Assembly: GCA_016872605.1 (NCBI GenBank)
Contig: VGZI01000057.1
Span: forward strand, 1-32,358
Direction of reading: 5' to 3'
Source: Planctomycetota bacterium
GTDB lineage: Bacteria > Planctomycetota > Planctomycetia > Gemmatales > Gemmataceae
Length of the DNA: 32,358 nucleotides
Part shown: piece after piece, positions 25,001 to 32,093 of the stretch
Numbering within the stretch: position 1 is the first letter of the stretch
Layout of the letters: the number at the start of each line of letters is the position of its first letter
Notes under the pieces: model-generated
What the model saw: only the letters and a program-made list of their open reading frames with translations
Database searches by the model: none
Told to the model about the DNA's origin: nothing
Position numbers and translations under genes: made by a program

Positions 25001-25764
25001 GAGCGCTCAACTCAACCGGGGCTGTCACCGCGACGGGCAACAAGAAGCCGCCCACGACCGAGAGCGGCGGCCTATCGCGCACCGGTCGCCAAGGGGCTCG
25101 CGCCTATGGTCAGGTCGCCGACGATGAAGGCGTCGATCGCCGAGGCCGCGACAAAGCCCTCGACGGCAAGGAGGAAGTCGCCGATCAGAAGGGCACGCTC
25201 AAGATGAAAAAGAGCGACGATCCTCAAAAAGATGGCGCCACCGGCGTCGGAGGCAAACGCGTCGAATCCGACGATACCCACTTCAGCCTGCACGACGCCG
25301 GCAAATGGAAGGACGATTACACCAAACGCATGGAGATGCCGCAGAAGAAGCAATACGTCGTCGAGCGCCAGGGCGACAAGATCGACGCCAAGACGGCGGC
25401 CCTGTTGCGCGACTTGACCAGCAAGCAAGAGCAGATCATCGAACGGCTCAAGTCGATCAAGAAGGAGTTGCGAAATCTCTACCTTCCGACCGAGCATCTC
25501 GACGAATTGGCGAGCCGGCTTGAATCGAATCTAGCCAGCCTCAAGGAAGCGCCCGACCCCGATTTGTTCCGTCAGCAAATGCAGACACTCGACAAGCTGC
25601 GCGGCGCGATGCGCGTCTTCCAGGGAGTCAACGCGAGCTTCCAGCCGAGCCTGCCACGCGAACGCGCCATCCGCGGCCGTGTGCTGGACGAGCCCGGCGC
25701 TCAATCGCTGCCTGGTTATGAAGAGGCGGTTCGGCAGTATTATCTGAAGCTGGCGGAACAATGA
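22093..25764 (+). CDS. DUF4175-like giant membrane protein
   Basis: 1223 residues. Hydrophobic helices at about 35-58, 67-88 and 159-181 put the N-terminus in the membrane. Beyond them the protein is long, charged and exported in orientation (inference): a beta-rich part (about 195-480, with FPAYTGQAEQVIEQRGGDLEALRGT), then helical and coiled-coil segments rich in Lys/Glu/Gln (about 500-900), a low-complexity Gly/Asp/Lys region (about 990-1060), and a C-terminal helical part. The overall pattern matches the large DUF4175-type proteins of planctomycetes and some proteobacteria, often next to MoxR/BatA genes. No such neighbour is present here. Function unknown. The ATG is not preceded by a strong Shine-Dalgarno sequence. 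Confidence 0.8.
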   Translation: MATVVESSAPAARPSPAALEQFRSLVHSNIRRWKLFILLEAIGIAVAVPLAYLWMVLLLDGQVHLSLIGRFLASLGLLVGVGWAVSHLWRRWQTVQLTEDQVAIAIEQSTPGGVQNRLINALQLARDADADPALSDAVVEENCQRLQEIELEQPAPVRPVLLWLGAAGALLLFGLIFLIVSPAHFSNAAARIFLPFAAIDPLYRTRLVVEPGDIEALGQATIQITIEGERPQTLVLLKNVDGKRSSETIPVDSDGPVTFTIRDVHQTMQYAVRGNDFTSRYYRIMVPRKASLARVRIAYQFPAYTGQAEQVIEQRGGDLEALRGTRAQVTFIFDQPVDAAFLTPDLGANKQSSARALTQVTETEFSGDITFDQATGYRLETVQGEQGKAPSGTYAIRVLADAEPKLELAGIERPSELKIDSVLTLHMGATDDYGLEQVGLFYRPAGSNANGWIPIEAWQADKKKTFQKKDYVLPIANMRVAEGDKIQLVLRATDTEPSRKDVWTTGNIYEIAIGGDGVALQVQYEQIVQTERDLRKLLLAEQESLGTTTVWLRKLDGVGDIRWDDPKNTDALHGAVLALANEQVKIHSNADAAVKAMLPQMGSMRIGLAMLAESEIVRLKRIYDAVPSRDTPATKRAALADARVTQERIIRSLEEMLEQYAAFRSDWELNNMIPFTKMLAERQTKMRDQSKKHATIGEPSPVRDRLTASMHRRQSKVLDLVNLIRPAFTGLANRLANQEPTLGKAFGDGAKTLADDALQTPLAQAIDAVKAGRWNDVVQTQTQAADQLTALHANLHQAQLDVAQKALAALKEKLKSDLEAQKEIDRLTPGSTESFLKDFPDKLKLEDLMRIRDVAGAKKRTDKNPFEEPDLKSQPLLEVDPKKIELKEDSGVRQDPYTLKLGTVAEKTPILKMYKADKENAVKPFVQEKFDDLVGKLLDETEELHKNYQSIKLSTNQNNNDPGEIGKVGGALNSTGAVTATGNKKPPTTESGGLSRTGRQGARAYGQVADDEGVDRRGRDKALDGKEEVADQKGTLKMKKSDDPQKDGATGVGGKRVESDDTHFSLHDAGKWKDDYTKRMEMPQKKQYVVERQGDKIDAKTAALLRDLTSKQEQIIERLKSIKKELRNLYLPTEHLDELASRLESNLASLKEAPDPDLFRQQMQTLDKLRGAMRVFQGVNASFQPSLPRERAIRGRVLDEPGAQSLPGYEEAVRQYYLKLAEQ

Positions 25765-25838
25765 CCCGAAAACGAAGCGCACGCAGGAGTCGTCGTGAGG
25801 CAGTACTAGCTTGCGCGGCGTGCTCTGAAAGTGGAAAA

Positions 25839-25912
25839 TAGCGGGGGCCGGATTTGAACCGGCGACCTTGGCCTTATGAAGACCCTGCTCTGACCAACTG
25901 AGCTACCCCGCC
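25839..25912 (-). tRNA. tRNA-Met (anticodon CAT)
   Basis: Minus strand cloverleaf: acceptor 5' GGCGGGG pairs with CCCCGCT (first pair G-U), D-arm GCTC/GAGC with a 9-nt loop, anticodon loop TTCATAA (anticodon CAT), variable loop AGGTC, T-arm GCCGG-TTCAAAT-CCGGC, discriminator A. CCA is not encoded. The anticodon stem is imperfect: pair 27-43 is G-A and 30-40 is U-G. CAT could also be tRNA-Ile2 (lysidine-modified) rather than elongator Met; the D and acceptor features do not look like initiator tRNA. A promoter stands just upstream. Confidence 0.9.
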
Positions 25913-25923
25913 GCTGCACCGCA

Positions 25924-25951
25924 ATTTTACCGCGATTTTTTCGGATGACAA
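25924..25951 (-). promoter_or_regulatory. promoter for tRNA-Met
   Basis: Minus strand: TTGTCA at 25951-25946, a 16-base spacer, TAAAAT at 25929-25924. The -10 ends 11 bases before the mature 5' end of the tRNA, so transcription would begin only a few bases upstream. It lies in the 71 bases separating the tRNA from the divergent CotH gene. Confidence 0.6.
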
Positions 25952-25983
25952 GACGGCGTCTTTTCCTTGCTCAGGTATGACCG

Positions 25984-28503
25984 ATGGAAATGTCCATGCT
26001 CACACGCATTGTTGCTTCGGCGCTTCTTGCGACTAGTTTCCTTGGCCTGCCGGCGTTGGCCCAGACGAAGAAAACGCTTGCCGAGCGCGAGGCGTTGTTC
26101 AAGGCGCCAAGGGTGCTCGACATCGCCATCGAACTCGACAAGGCCGACCTGGAGTCGTTGCGTCGCGACCCGCGCCGCTATGCCAAGGCGACGCTGAAGG
26201 TCGGCAACCGCGTCTTTCGCAATGTCGGCATTCATATCAAAGGCGCCGCCGGCAGCTTTCGCGGCATCGACGACAAGCCGGGCTTGACCATCAACATGAA
26301 CCGCTTCGGCGAAGACGATCTCTTCTTCGGCCTCGACAAGTTTCATCTCGCCAACTCCGTACAAGATCCGAGCTACGTCGCCGAATTGATTTGCGGCGAG
26401 TTGTTTCGCGATGCCGGCGTGCCGGCTTCACGCATCAGCCATGCGCTTGTCACGATCAATGGGCGAAAGCGAGGGCTGTATTATCTCAAGGAAGGCTACG
26501 ACAAGTACTTCCTCAGGCACCATTTCAAGGAATCCGACGGAAACTTTTATGACGGCGGCTTTTTGCGCGATGTCGATCAGCCGTTACAGCTTGTGTCCAG
26601 TCGCAATGACGTGAAGGATCGATCGGATCTGAAGGCGCTGGTCGCGGCCGTTCGAGAGCCGAACCCGGCGCTGCGTTGGCAGAAACTTGAGAAGGCCATC
26701 GACATGGACCGCTTCATCAGTTATCTCGCCCTCGAGTCGTTCACCTGGGACTGGGACGGCTACCCGATGAACCGCAACAACTATCGCATCTACCACGACA
26801 AGAAGCATGACAAGCTCGTGTTCCTCCCCTCTGGCATGGACCAGATGTTCGGGCATCCCGGCGGGCCGATCCTGCCGGGCTTCCAGGGGTTCGTGGCCCG
26901 CGCCGTCGTCGAGTCGCCGGAGGGACGCAAACGCTACATGATTCGCATGGCGGAGATTCACCAGGAGCTGAATCTAGAGAAGATTTCCAAGCGGCTCGAC
27001 GGCCTTCAGGCAGTGCTTCAGCCTGCATTGGCGTCCGTGGATAAAGGCGCCGGCGCTGGATTGCCGGGCCAGATCAATCGCATGAAGCAACTGATCGCTC
27101 AGCGGTCCAAGAGCATCGAGCAGCAGCTTCCCGCGTCGCTTGCCGGCATGCGCGTGCTCATGCCGGCGTCGACGGAATTCCTGGGAGGCCAGGAAACCAT
27201 GCTCGGCGAGATTCGCTACCTACCCGAAAAGAACGACAGCAAACCGGTGGCCACCTTATTCTGGCGACCCAAGGGAGAGGCGAAGTTCGCGAGCCTGCCG
27301 CTCGAAGCGACGGCTCGCAATCGGTTCAAGGCGTTCCTTCCGGCGTCCGTGACCAAAACACCGTTCGAATATTACGTCGAGATACAAGAGGTCGCGGGCA
27401 AGCCGGTACGTGAGCCGGCCAAGGGAGAATTGCTCGCCATCCCCGACCTAACGCCGCCAACCGCCGTGCCGGAGATTGTCGCAACGACGATCAAGAGCTA
27501 CCGTGTAGCGCTCGCCTGGAAGCCGGCGACCGATGATCGCAAAGTCGTCGGCTATCGGGTTTACCGCGGCGCGATGGACAAGTTCCCCCTGGAAACAAAG
27601 GCGCTTCTAGGAAAACTCCCCGGCGACGCGCTGGCGTTTGCTGACAACGGGCCGCCGCCCAAGACCGCCGCGTGGTACGCCGTGCAAGCAATCGATGTGG
27701 TGGGCCGAGAGGGCGAAGCACGCTACCTGCGCGTCGATGTGCCCGATCATCAACCGCCGGCCAACACGCTCAAGCTTGAAGCTGCGCCGAGCACCAAGTC
27801 AATTTTGGTCGTCTGGTCGGGCGAGCTGGAGCCGATCGTCACTGCCATGGAGGTTTATCGCGGCGAAGGCAAGGACGGGCCGCTCGCGAAGATCGGCGAA
27901 GTGAAGGACCCGAAGAAGACGTCCTTCCTCGACAAGGACACGAAGCCCGGCAGCGACTATCGCTACGTGATTCGGCCGCGCAGTTCGGCCGGGCTGCTCG
28001 GCGAACCAGGCAACGTCGCCATCGGCACGCTCTTGCGCTACCTCAAGCGGATCAATTGCGGCGGACCGGAAATCATGGGCGAGGACGGCGTGCCGTGGGA
28101 ATCGGACCTCGGCGGCGGGCATTCAACGCTCAAGTACGGCGGCACGCGCATCTGGCACACCGGCGACCCGGCCAAGGACATCTACAAATCCGAACGCTGG
28201 GCCGGCACCGGCCTCGGCTATGAGTTCAAGCTCGAACCGGGCCGCTACGAGATCGTGCTCCACTTTGCCGAAACCAACTCAGACTTCGCCGGCAAAGGAA
28301 AACGCCTATTCGACATCGAGATCAACGGCAAAACCGAGGCGGAGAAAGTCGACGTCTTCACCCAGGCCGGCGGCGCAGCGAAACCGTGGCAGTTCCGCCA
28401 CATCGTCGAGCTCAAGGCAGCCGAGCTCGAAATCAAGCTCCTCGCCAACCCCGTCGGCCCCGCGATCAAAGCCATCGAGATTCGCGGGCTGCATGGGAAG
28501 TAA
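25984..28503 (+). CDS. secreted CotH-family protein with FN3 and malectin-like domains
   Basis: 839 residues. A signal peptide (1 to about 27; the Met codons at 25984, 25990 and 25996 are all possible starts) precedes a CotH domain (about 40-385). Its kinase-like motifs are the lysine in GLYYLKEGYDKYF (164-176) and the WDWDGYPMNRNNYRIYHD...LPSGMDQMFG block (255-290). The family has the atypical protein kinase fold described for spore coat CotH. Next come a beta-sandwich (about 395-480), two fibronectin III-like repeats (about 490-590 and 595-685), and a C-terminal malectin-like domain from about 689 (RINCGGP, then PGRYEIVLHFAET and GKRLFDIEING), a likely sugar-binding module. The combination suggests a cell-surface or extracellular protein. 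Whether the kinase is active, and its substrate, are unknown. Confidence 0.88.
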   Translation: MEMSMLTRIVASALLATSFLGLPALAQTKKTLAEREALFKAPRVLDIAIELDKADLESLRRDPRRYAKATLKVGNRVFRNVGIHIKGAAGSFRGIDDKPGLTINMNRFGEDDLFFGLDKFHLANSVQDPSYVAELICGELFRDAGVPASRISHALVTINGRKRGLYYLKEGYDKYFLRHHFKESDGNFYDGGFLRDVDQPLQLVSSRNDVKDRSDLKALVAAVREPNPALRWQKLEKAIDMDRFISYLALESFTWDWDGYPMNRNNYRIYHDKKHDKLVFLPSGMDQMFGHPGGPILPGFQGFVARAVVESPEGRKRYMIRMAEIHQELNLEKISKRLDGLQAVLQPALASVDKGAGAGLPGQINRMKQLIAQRSKSIEQQLPASLAGMRVLMPASTEFLGGQETMLGEIRYLPEKNDSKPVATLFWRPKGEAKFASLPLEATARNRFKAFLPASVTKTPFEYYVEIQEVAGKPVREPAKGELLAIPDLTPPTAVPEIVATTIKSYRVALAWKPATDDRKVVGYRVYRGAMDKFPLETKALLGKLPGDALAFADNGPPPKTAAWYAVQAIDVVGREGEARYLRVDVPDHQPPANTLKLEAAPSTKSILVVWSGELEPIVTAMEVYRGEGKDGPLAKIGEVKDPKKTSFLDKDTKPGSDYRYVIRPRSSAGLLGEPGNVAIGTLLRYLKRINCGGPEIMGEDGVPWESDLGGGHSTLKYGGTRIWHTGDPAKDIYKSERWAGTGLGYEFKLEPGRYEIVLHFAETNSDFAGKGKRLFDIEINGKTEAEKVDVFTQAGGAAKPWQFRHIVELKAAELEIKLLANPVGPAIKAIEIRGLHGK

Positions 28504-28537
28504 GTCGTCGTGGCCCAGGGCGGCCAGATGGGGAAAG

Positions 28538-28635
28538 AAAAGGGGACGCGGACCGTTTTTATTGATCGATCGTAGCAGGCATGCGTGAGCCGATACGTCC
28601 GCCGCGGGACTTCAAAACGGTCCGCGTCCCCTTTT
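28538..28635. repeat. REP-like inverted repeat between converging genes
   Basis: Arms 28538-28559 and 28614-28635 are perfect 22-nt reverse complements around a 54-nt loop; the core is AAGGGGACGCGGACCG. The A/T tracts at both ends give a U-run after the hairpin on each strand, so it could terminate both the CotH gene (plus) and the 29060 gene (minus). The AAAAGGGGAC start resembles REP sequences linked to RAYT (Y1_Tnp) transposases in other bacteria; no such transposase is in the window. Confidence 0.85.
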
Positions 28636-28655
28636 TTTCTTCCTGGCGCATCCTT

Positions 28656-29060
28656 CTACTTCGGCGCGTTCACGCTCCAGCGCACGTTCGAGCGCAGGGC
28701 GAACACGCGGCTGTGCGAGCGGATGTCGTCGGTAACGCCGGGCTTCAAGGAGAAGGGAATCTGCTCGGGAAACGATTCCAGAATCTTGTACACGAGTTTG
28801 TCGCCGCCGGAACCTTGCCAGGCGAAGACGAGTACGATCTGCTTCTTGAAATCGACGCTCTTGGCAATCGTTTCCTGGGCGTCCTTGTCAAAATGCTTGG
28901 CCGCGTCAGCGTGCGACTTTATGACGATCGGCTTGTGCCATACCGAGTTTTTGAAGACCGACTTCTCCGGCATCACCTTCAATTCCGCGATCGGCGCCTG
29001 GCCCGCGGCAACCGGGGCGGACATACACAAGACCACTAAACCCAACGTCAGACGTGTCAT
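28656..29060 (-). CDS. small secreted protein of unknown function
   Basis: 134 residues from ATG 29060, which has AAGGAG 8 bases before it. A leader (1 to about 19, ending APVAAG) is followed by a small domain with SVWHKPIVIKSHADAAKHF, VDFKKQIVLVFAWQGSGGDKL and SFPEQIPFSLKPGVTDDIRSHSRVFALRSNVRW. I do not recognise a named Pfam domain; the motif FAWQGSGGDKL occurs, from memory, in other planctomycete hypothetical proteins. It follows the TPR gene on the same strand after 46 bases, and they may share a transcript. The open frame runs upstream to 29441 only as shadow sequence. Confidence 0.8.
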   Translation of the reverse strand: MTRLTLGLVVLCMSAPVAAGQAPIAELKVMPEKSVFKNSVWHKPIVIKSHADAAKHFDKDAQETIAKSVDFKKQIVLVFAWQGSGGDKLVYKILESFPEQIPFSLKPGVTDDIRSHSRVFALRSNVRWSVNAPK

Positions 29061-29106
29061 GTTGTTACTCCTTGGATCGGCAACGATGCTTCCGCGCTGC
29101 ACCTTT

Positions 29107-30258
29107 CTACTGTATTCGCTTTTCGGCTCGGCGTTCATCGCGGACAGCATTCTCCTCGTCGCCCAGGGCGCGATATGCGAGGGCGCGGGCCTGGTATGAC
29201 AGGCAGTGGTTCGGGGCCAGACGGATCGCTTCGCTGAGGTCGGCGATGGCCTGGCGATATTGCTGCTTCTGACGAAAAGCACGGCCCCGGCTCCAGTAGG
29301 CGCCGAACAATCCAGGGTTGAGCCGGATCGCCTCGGTGTAGTCGGCGATGGCGCGATCGACAGGTCCCATTGCATCATGTACCGATCCGCGGTTGACATA
29401 CGCCACGGCCAGCGTCGGATCGATCTGAATGGCCCGGTCATAGTCCCTCAGGGCCTGGTCATACTCGCCCTTGAAGAAGTAGACGTTGCCCCGGTTGGTC
29501 CACGCGCCCCTGTCCATCGGGTTGAGGCGAATCGCCTGGCCGTGATCGGCGATGGCCCGATCGTATTCCTCCTTGGCAAAATAGGCGCTGCCCCGGGCCG
29601 CGAAATGGTCGGCATCGTTAGGATCGATGCGGATGGCTTCGGAAAAGTCGGCGATGGCCTGGTCAAAACCTCCGCGGCGCGCGTGGCAGAGTCCGCGGTT
29701 GTAATAGGGGGCCGCCGGCGCCGGATCGAACCGGATCGACTCGCTGAAGTCGGCAATCGCCCGGTCATCCTCGCCCTGCTCCCGGAAGAAGATGCCCCGG
29801 TGGAAGTAGCTGTCGGCGTCCTCATGCCAGCGGATCGCCACGGCGTAATCGGCAATCGCCTGGTCGTATTCCGAACGTTCCCGGTGGCCATTGCCGCGAC
29901 TTACGTGCGCGGTGACCAGGTTCTTGCGTGCCCAAGGATGGTCCGCGTTAAGCCGGAGCACTTCCGACCAATCGGCGATGGCGCTGCCCAAGTCCCCGAG
30001 TTGGGCATAGACGCAGCCGCGATTGTTGTAAGCCAGAAAGTAACTCGGATCGAGCTGAATGGATCGTGTGCCGTCGGCGATGGCCAATTCGGGCCGGCCG
30101 ACCGAGTCGTGGGCGACGCCGCGGTAGAGAAATGCCCACGGCGTGCCGGGGAACAGCCGTATTACCTCCGTATAGACGACAACCGCTCCCTCGTGGTCCC
30201 CGTGTTCAAAGCACTTCTGGACCTGTGGAAAGTAGTCATTGGCGGATTGCGGAGTCAT
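29107..30258 (-). CDS. TPR repeat protein
   Basis: 383 residues, almost entirely about 11 tetratricopeptide repeats of 34 residues. Typical units are DDRAIADFSESIRFDP and DQAIADFSEAIRIDP, with N/RG-..-Y in helix A (YYNRGLCHARRGGFDQ). The protein has no signal peptide and no other domain, so it is a cytoplasmic or soluble protein-binding scaffold; partners are unknown. ATG 30258 follows GGAGGGG at about 4 bases. A 38-bp segment of repeat 9 (29353-29390, VDRAIADY region) is duplicated exactly at 31886-31923. The next gene downstream, at 28656, may be co-transcribed. Confidence 0.92.
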   Translation of the reverse strand: MTPQSANDYFPQVQKCFEHGDHEGAVVVYTEVIRLFPGTPWAFLYRGVAHDSVGRPELAIADGTRSIQLDPSYFLAYNNRGCVYAQLGDLGSAIADWSEVLRLNADHPWARKNLVTAHVSRGNGHRERSEYDQAIADYAVAIRWHEDADSYFHRGIFFREQGEDDRAIADFSESIRFDPAPAAPYYNRGLCHARRGGFDQAIADFSEAIRIDPNDADHFAARGSAYFAKEEYDRAIADHGQAIRLNPMDRGAWTNRGNVYFFKGEYDQALRDYDRAIQIDPTLAVAYVNRGSVHDAMGPVDRAIADYTEAIRLNPGLFGAYWSRGRAFRQKQQYRQAIADLSEAIRLAPNHCLSYQARALAYRALGDEENAVRDERRAEKRIQ

Positions 30259-30464
30259 TGTCCCCTCCGGCGCTATCCAGCAACACTTTGAGCGCTCAAG
30301 AAAATGCCGTGGAACGGTTCTGGAGTGCCATCCCACAACGCTTGACGTTGCGCTACCAGCGCAAGAACTCTGTAACACGGCTACGCATTGCAGGCGGCAT
30401 CATCACACCACATCGGTCGCGCAGTGTCAAGGAATTTGTGGTGCCGAAACGAACTCGGGCACGT

Positions 30465-30485
30465 CCTGTGGCGGACCGCCACGGG
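30465..30485 (-). terminator. hairpin directly after the E2 gene
   Basis: A 9-bp stem (30465-30473 with 30477-30485, one G-U pair) with a GAC loop abuts the E2 stop codon (30486-30488) on the minus strand. There is no U-tract after it, so termination is only suggested. Confidence 0.4.
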
Positions 30486-31775
30486 TCAGAGCAGCCTCGC
30501 GGCGGGATTCTGCAGATGGCGGATGACCGCGTTGCCGAAGGCGGCGCCGACAGCGCCGTCGAGGATGCGATGGTCGAAGCTGAACGAGAGATACACCATG
30601 TCGGCGGGCTTGATCTGGCCATGCTCGTCGTAGACCGGGCGTTTGACGATCTTGCCGACGCCAAGGATCGCTGCCTGGCCGGGCGGAATGATCGGGGTGG
30701 CGAAGAGGCCGCCGATGTTGCCGATCGATGTGATCGAGAAGGTAGCGCCGCGCAAATCGTCGAGGCGGATCTTGCTCTGGCGTGCATCGTTGCTCAGGCG
30801 TTCGATCTCCTTGGCGAGGTCCACGAGACTCTTCTTGTCGGCGTCGCGAATCACTGGCACGATCAAGCCGCTCGGCGTGGCGACGGCGATGCCGATGTGA
30901 TAGGCGGAATGCAGCACGATCTCGCCCGCTTCCTCTTTCAGCGTCGCGTTGACGATCGGCACATCCTTTAGGGCCAACATTGCGGCGCGGACGAAAAACG
31001 CGAGATACGTGAGTTTGATCCCGTTGGCAGCGGACGTCTCTTTGAGGGACTCACGAAGTTTGACGAGATCGGTGACATCGCATTCGTCGACATAAGCGTA
31101 GTGCGGAATCGTTTTCTTCGATTCCACCATGTGCTCGGCGACCTTGCGGCGCACGCCGGCGAACTTGACGACGGTCCCCGGCCTGCCGTAATCCGCGACG
31201 GGCGCCTGCGATTGAGGTTTGCCGACGGGTGGCGCATGAGAGACGAGATCGTCAACAAGAATACGGCCGCCGGGCCCGGAGCCGTGGATCGTCGCCAGGT
31301 CGATGCCGAGCTTGCGAGCCATGAGGCGCACCGACGGCGCGGCTTTGACGGTGGAGGCACGACCGTTGCCCGAGACGGTCTGCTTGGCCGGCGGTTTCGA
31401 CCTGGAATCGGGACCAGGCGCAGTGGTCTGTGCGAGGGCGGGCCGATCGGGCGACCTGCCCTCGGCATCCTCTTTTTCCGTTGCAGGTCGCTCGGAGTCC
31501 TTGCCGTTGGTCTTTTTTTTCTCGGCGCCGGCGGGTTCTTTTTCTTTGCTGCCGTATTCGAGGATTTCCTGACCGATCGATAGCTTCTGTTCGGGCTCGA
31601 CGAGAAGTCTCTGAATGACCCCGGCGAACGGGGCCGGCACTTCCATTGTCGCCTTGTCCGTGAGCACTTCCAGAAGTGTCTGCCCCGGTCGGACGACGTC
31701 GCCGGGCTGCACCAGCCAGCGCACGACTTCCGCTTCGTAAACGCCTTCGCCAAGTTCAGGAAGCTTAAATTGCAT
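30486..31775 (-). CDS. dihydrolipoamide acyltransferase (E2 of a 2-oxoacid dehydrogenase)
   Basis: 429 residues from ATG 31775, which follows a GAGGAG. The open frame runs to 31883 but without a start signal. Order: one lipoyl domain (1 to about 77, lipoylated K41 in LTDKATMEVP), a long charged Lys/Glu/Pro-rich linker, the peripheral-subunit-binding domain (VRLMARKLGIDLATIHGSG, then GGRILVDDLV), and the acyltransferase domain ending SFSFDHRILDGAVG (H402, D406 catalytic). It transfers acyl groups from a decarboxylase E1 to CoA and anchors E3. The overall type matches branched-chain 2-oxoacid or pyruvate E2, but the substrate cannot be settled because no E1 or E3 gene is in the window. The upstream side (31776 and up) has no minus-strand gene. 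Confidence 0.93.
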   Translation of the reverse strand: MQFKLPELGEGVYEAEVVRWLVQPGDVVRPGQTLLEVLTDKATMEVPAPFAGVIQRLLVEPEQKLSIGQEILEYGSKEKEPAGAEKKKTNGKDSERPATEKEDAEGRSPDRPALAQTTAPGPDSRSKPPAKQTVSGNGRASTVKAAPSVRLMARKLGIDLATIHGSGPGGRILVDDLVSHAPPVGKPQSQAPVADYGRPGTVVKFAGVRRKVAEHMVESKKTIPHYAYVDECDVTDLVKLRESLKETSAANGIKLTYLAFFVRAAMLALKDVPIVNATLKEEAGEIVLHSAYHIGIAVATPSGLIVPVIRDADKKSLVDLAKEIERLSNDARQSKIRLDDLRGATFSITSIGNIGGLFATPIIPPGQAAILGVGKIVKRPVYDEHGQIKPADMVYLSFSFDHRILDGAVGAAFGNAVIRHLQNPAARLL

Positions 31776-32093
31776 GGTGGTGACTCCTCGCAGGACGACT
31801 TCGAGTTTTTCAGGCCAAAACGGCCATTCGCTAGGCTGCGGCCTATACCGGACATAGCTGGCCTTCCTTCGTTGCCGCTGCAATAGCGATCGACAGGTCC
31901 CATTGCATCATGTACCGATCCGCATGCAATGGGCATGCCTTGAGCTTACGTTCAGCGTATCAAACATGGCCCGATTTTACATCCGTGGGTGGGGCTGATT
32001 GACCCATCCCAGGGCAGCCTGACTCGTCGACGGGCGATTTGGCCGCTGTTTTCATACGGTAACGTGGACTTGAAAGGATTGGATCTCCGTTCC
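31776..32093. other. intergenic region upstream of E2 and the symporter gene
   Basis: 318 bases between divergent genes. It carries a 38-bp exact copy of TPR-gene sequence at 31886-31923 (source 29353-29390). Spanning its edge is an inverted repeat CCCATTGCAT (31899-31908) with ATGCAATGGG (31924-31933), whose right arm lies outside the copied part. No clear promoter pair is visible for either gene. No protein-like frame is convincing. Confidence 0.7.
31886..31923. repeat. 38-bp copy of part of the TPR gene
   Basis: Identical over all 38 bases to 29353-29390 within the TPR gene, same orientation, 2.5 kb apart. Flanking bases differ at once on both sides. It has no plausible coding role here. 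Confidence 0.88.

Noticed and set aside
29206-30291. 361-codon frame opposite the TPR gene
   Set aside because: Its apparent repeats (IGDGP-type units) merely mirror the DNA repeats of the TPR gene on the other strand.
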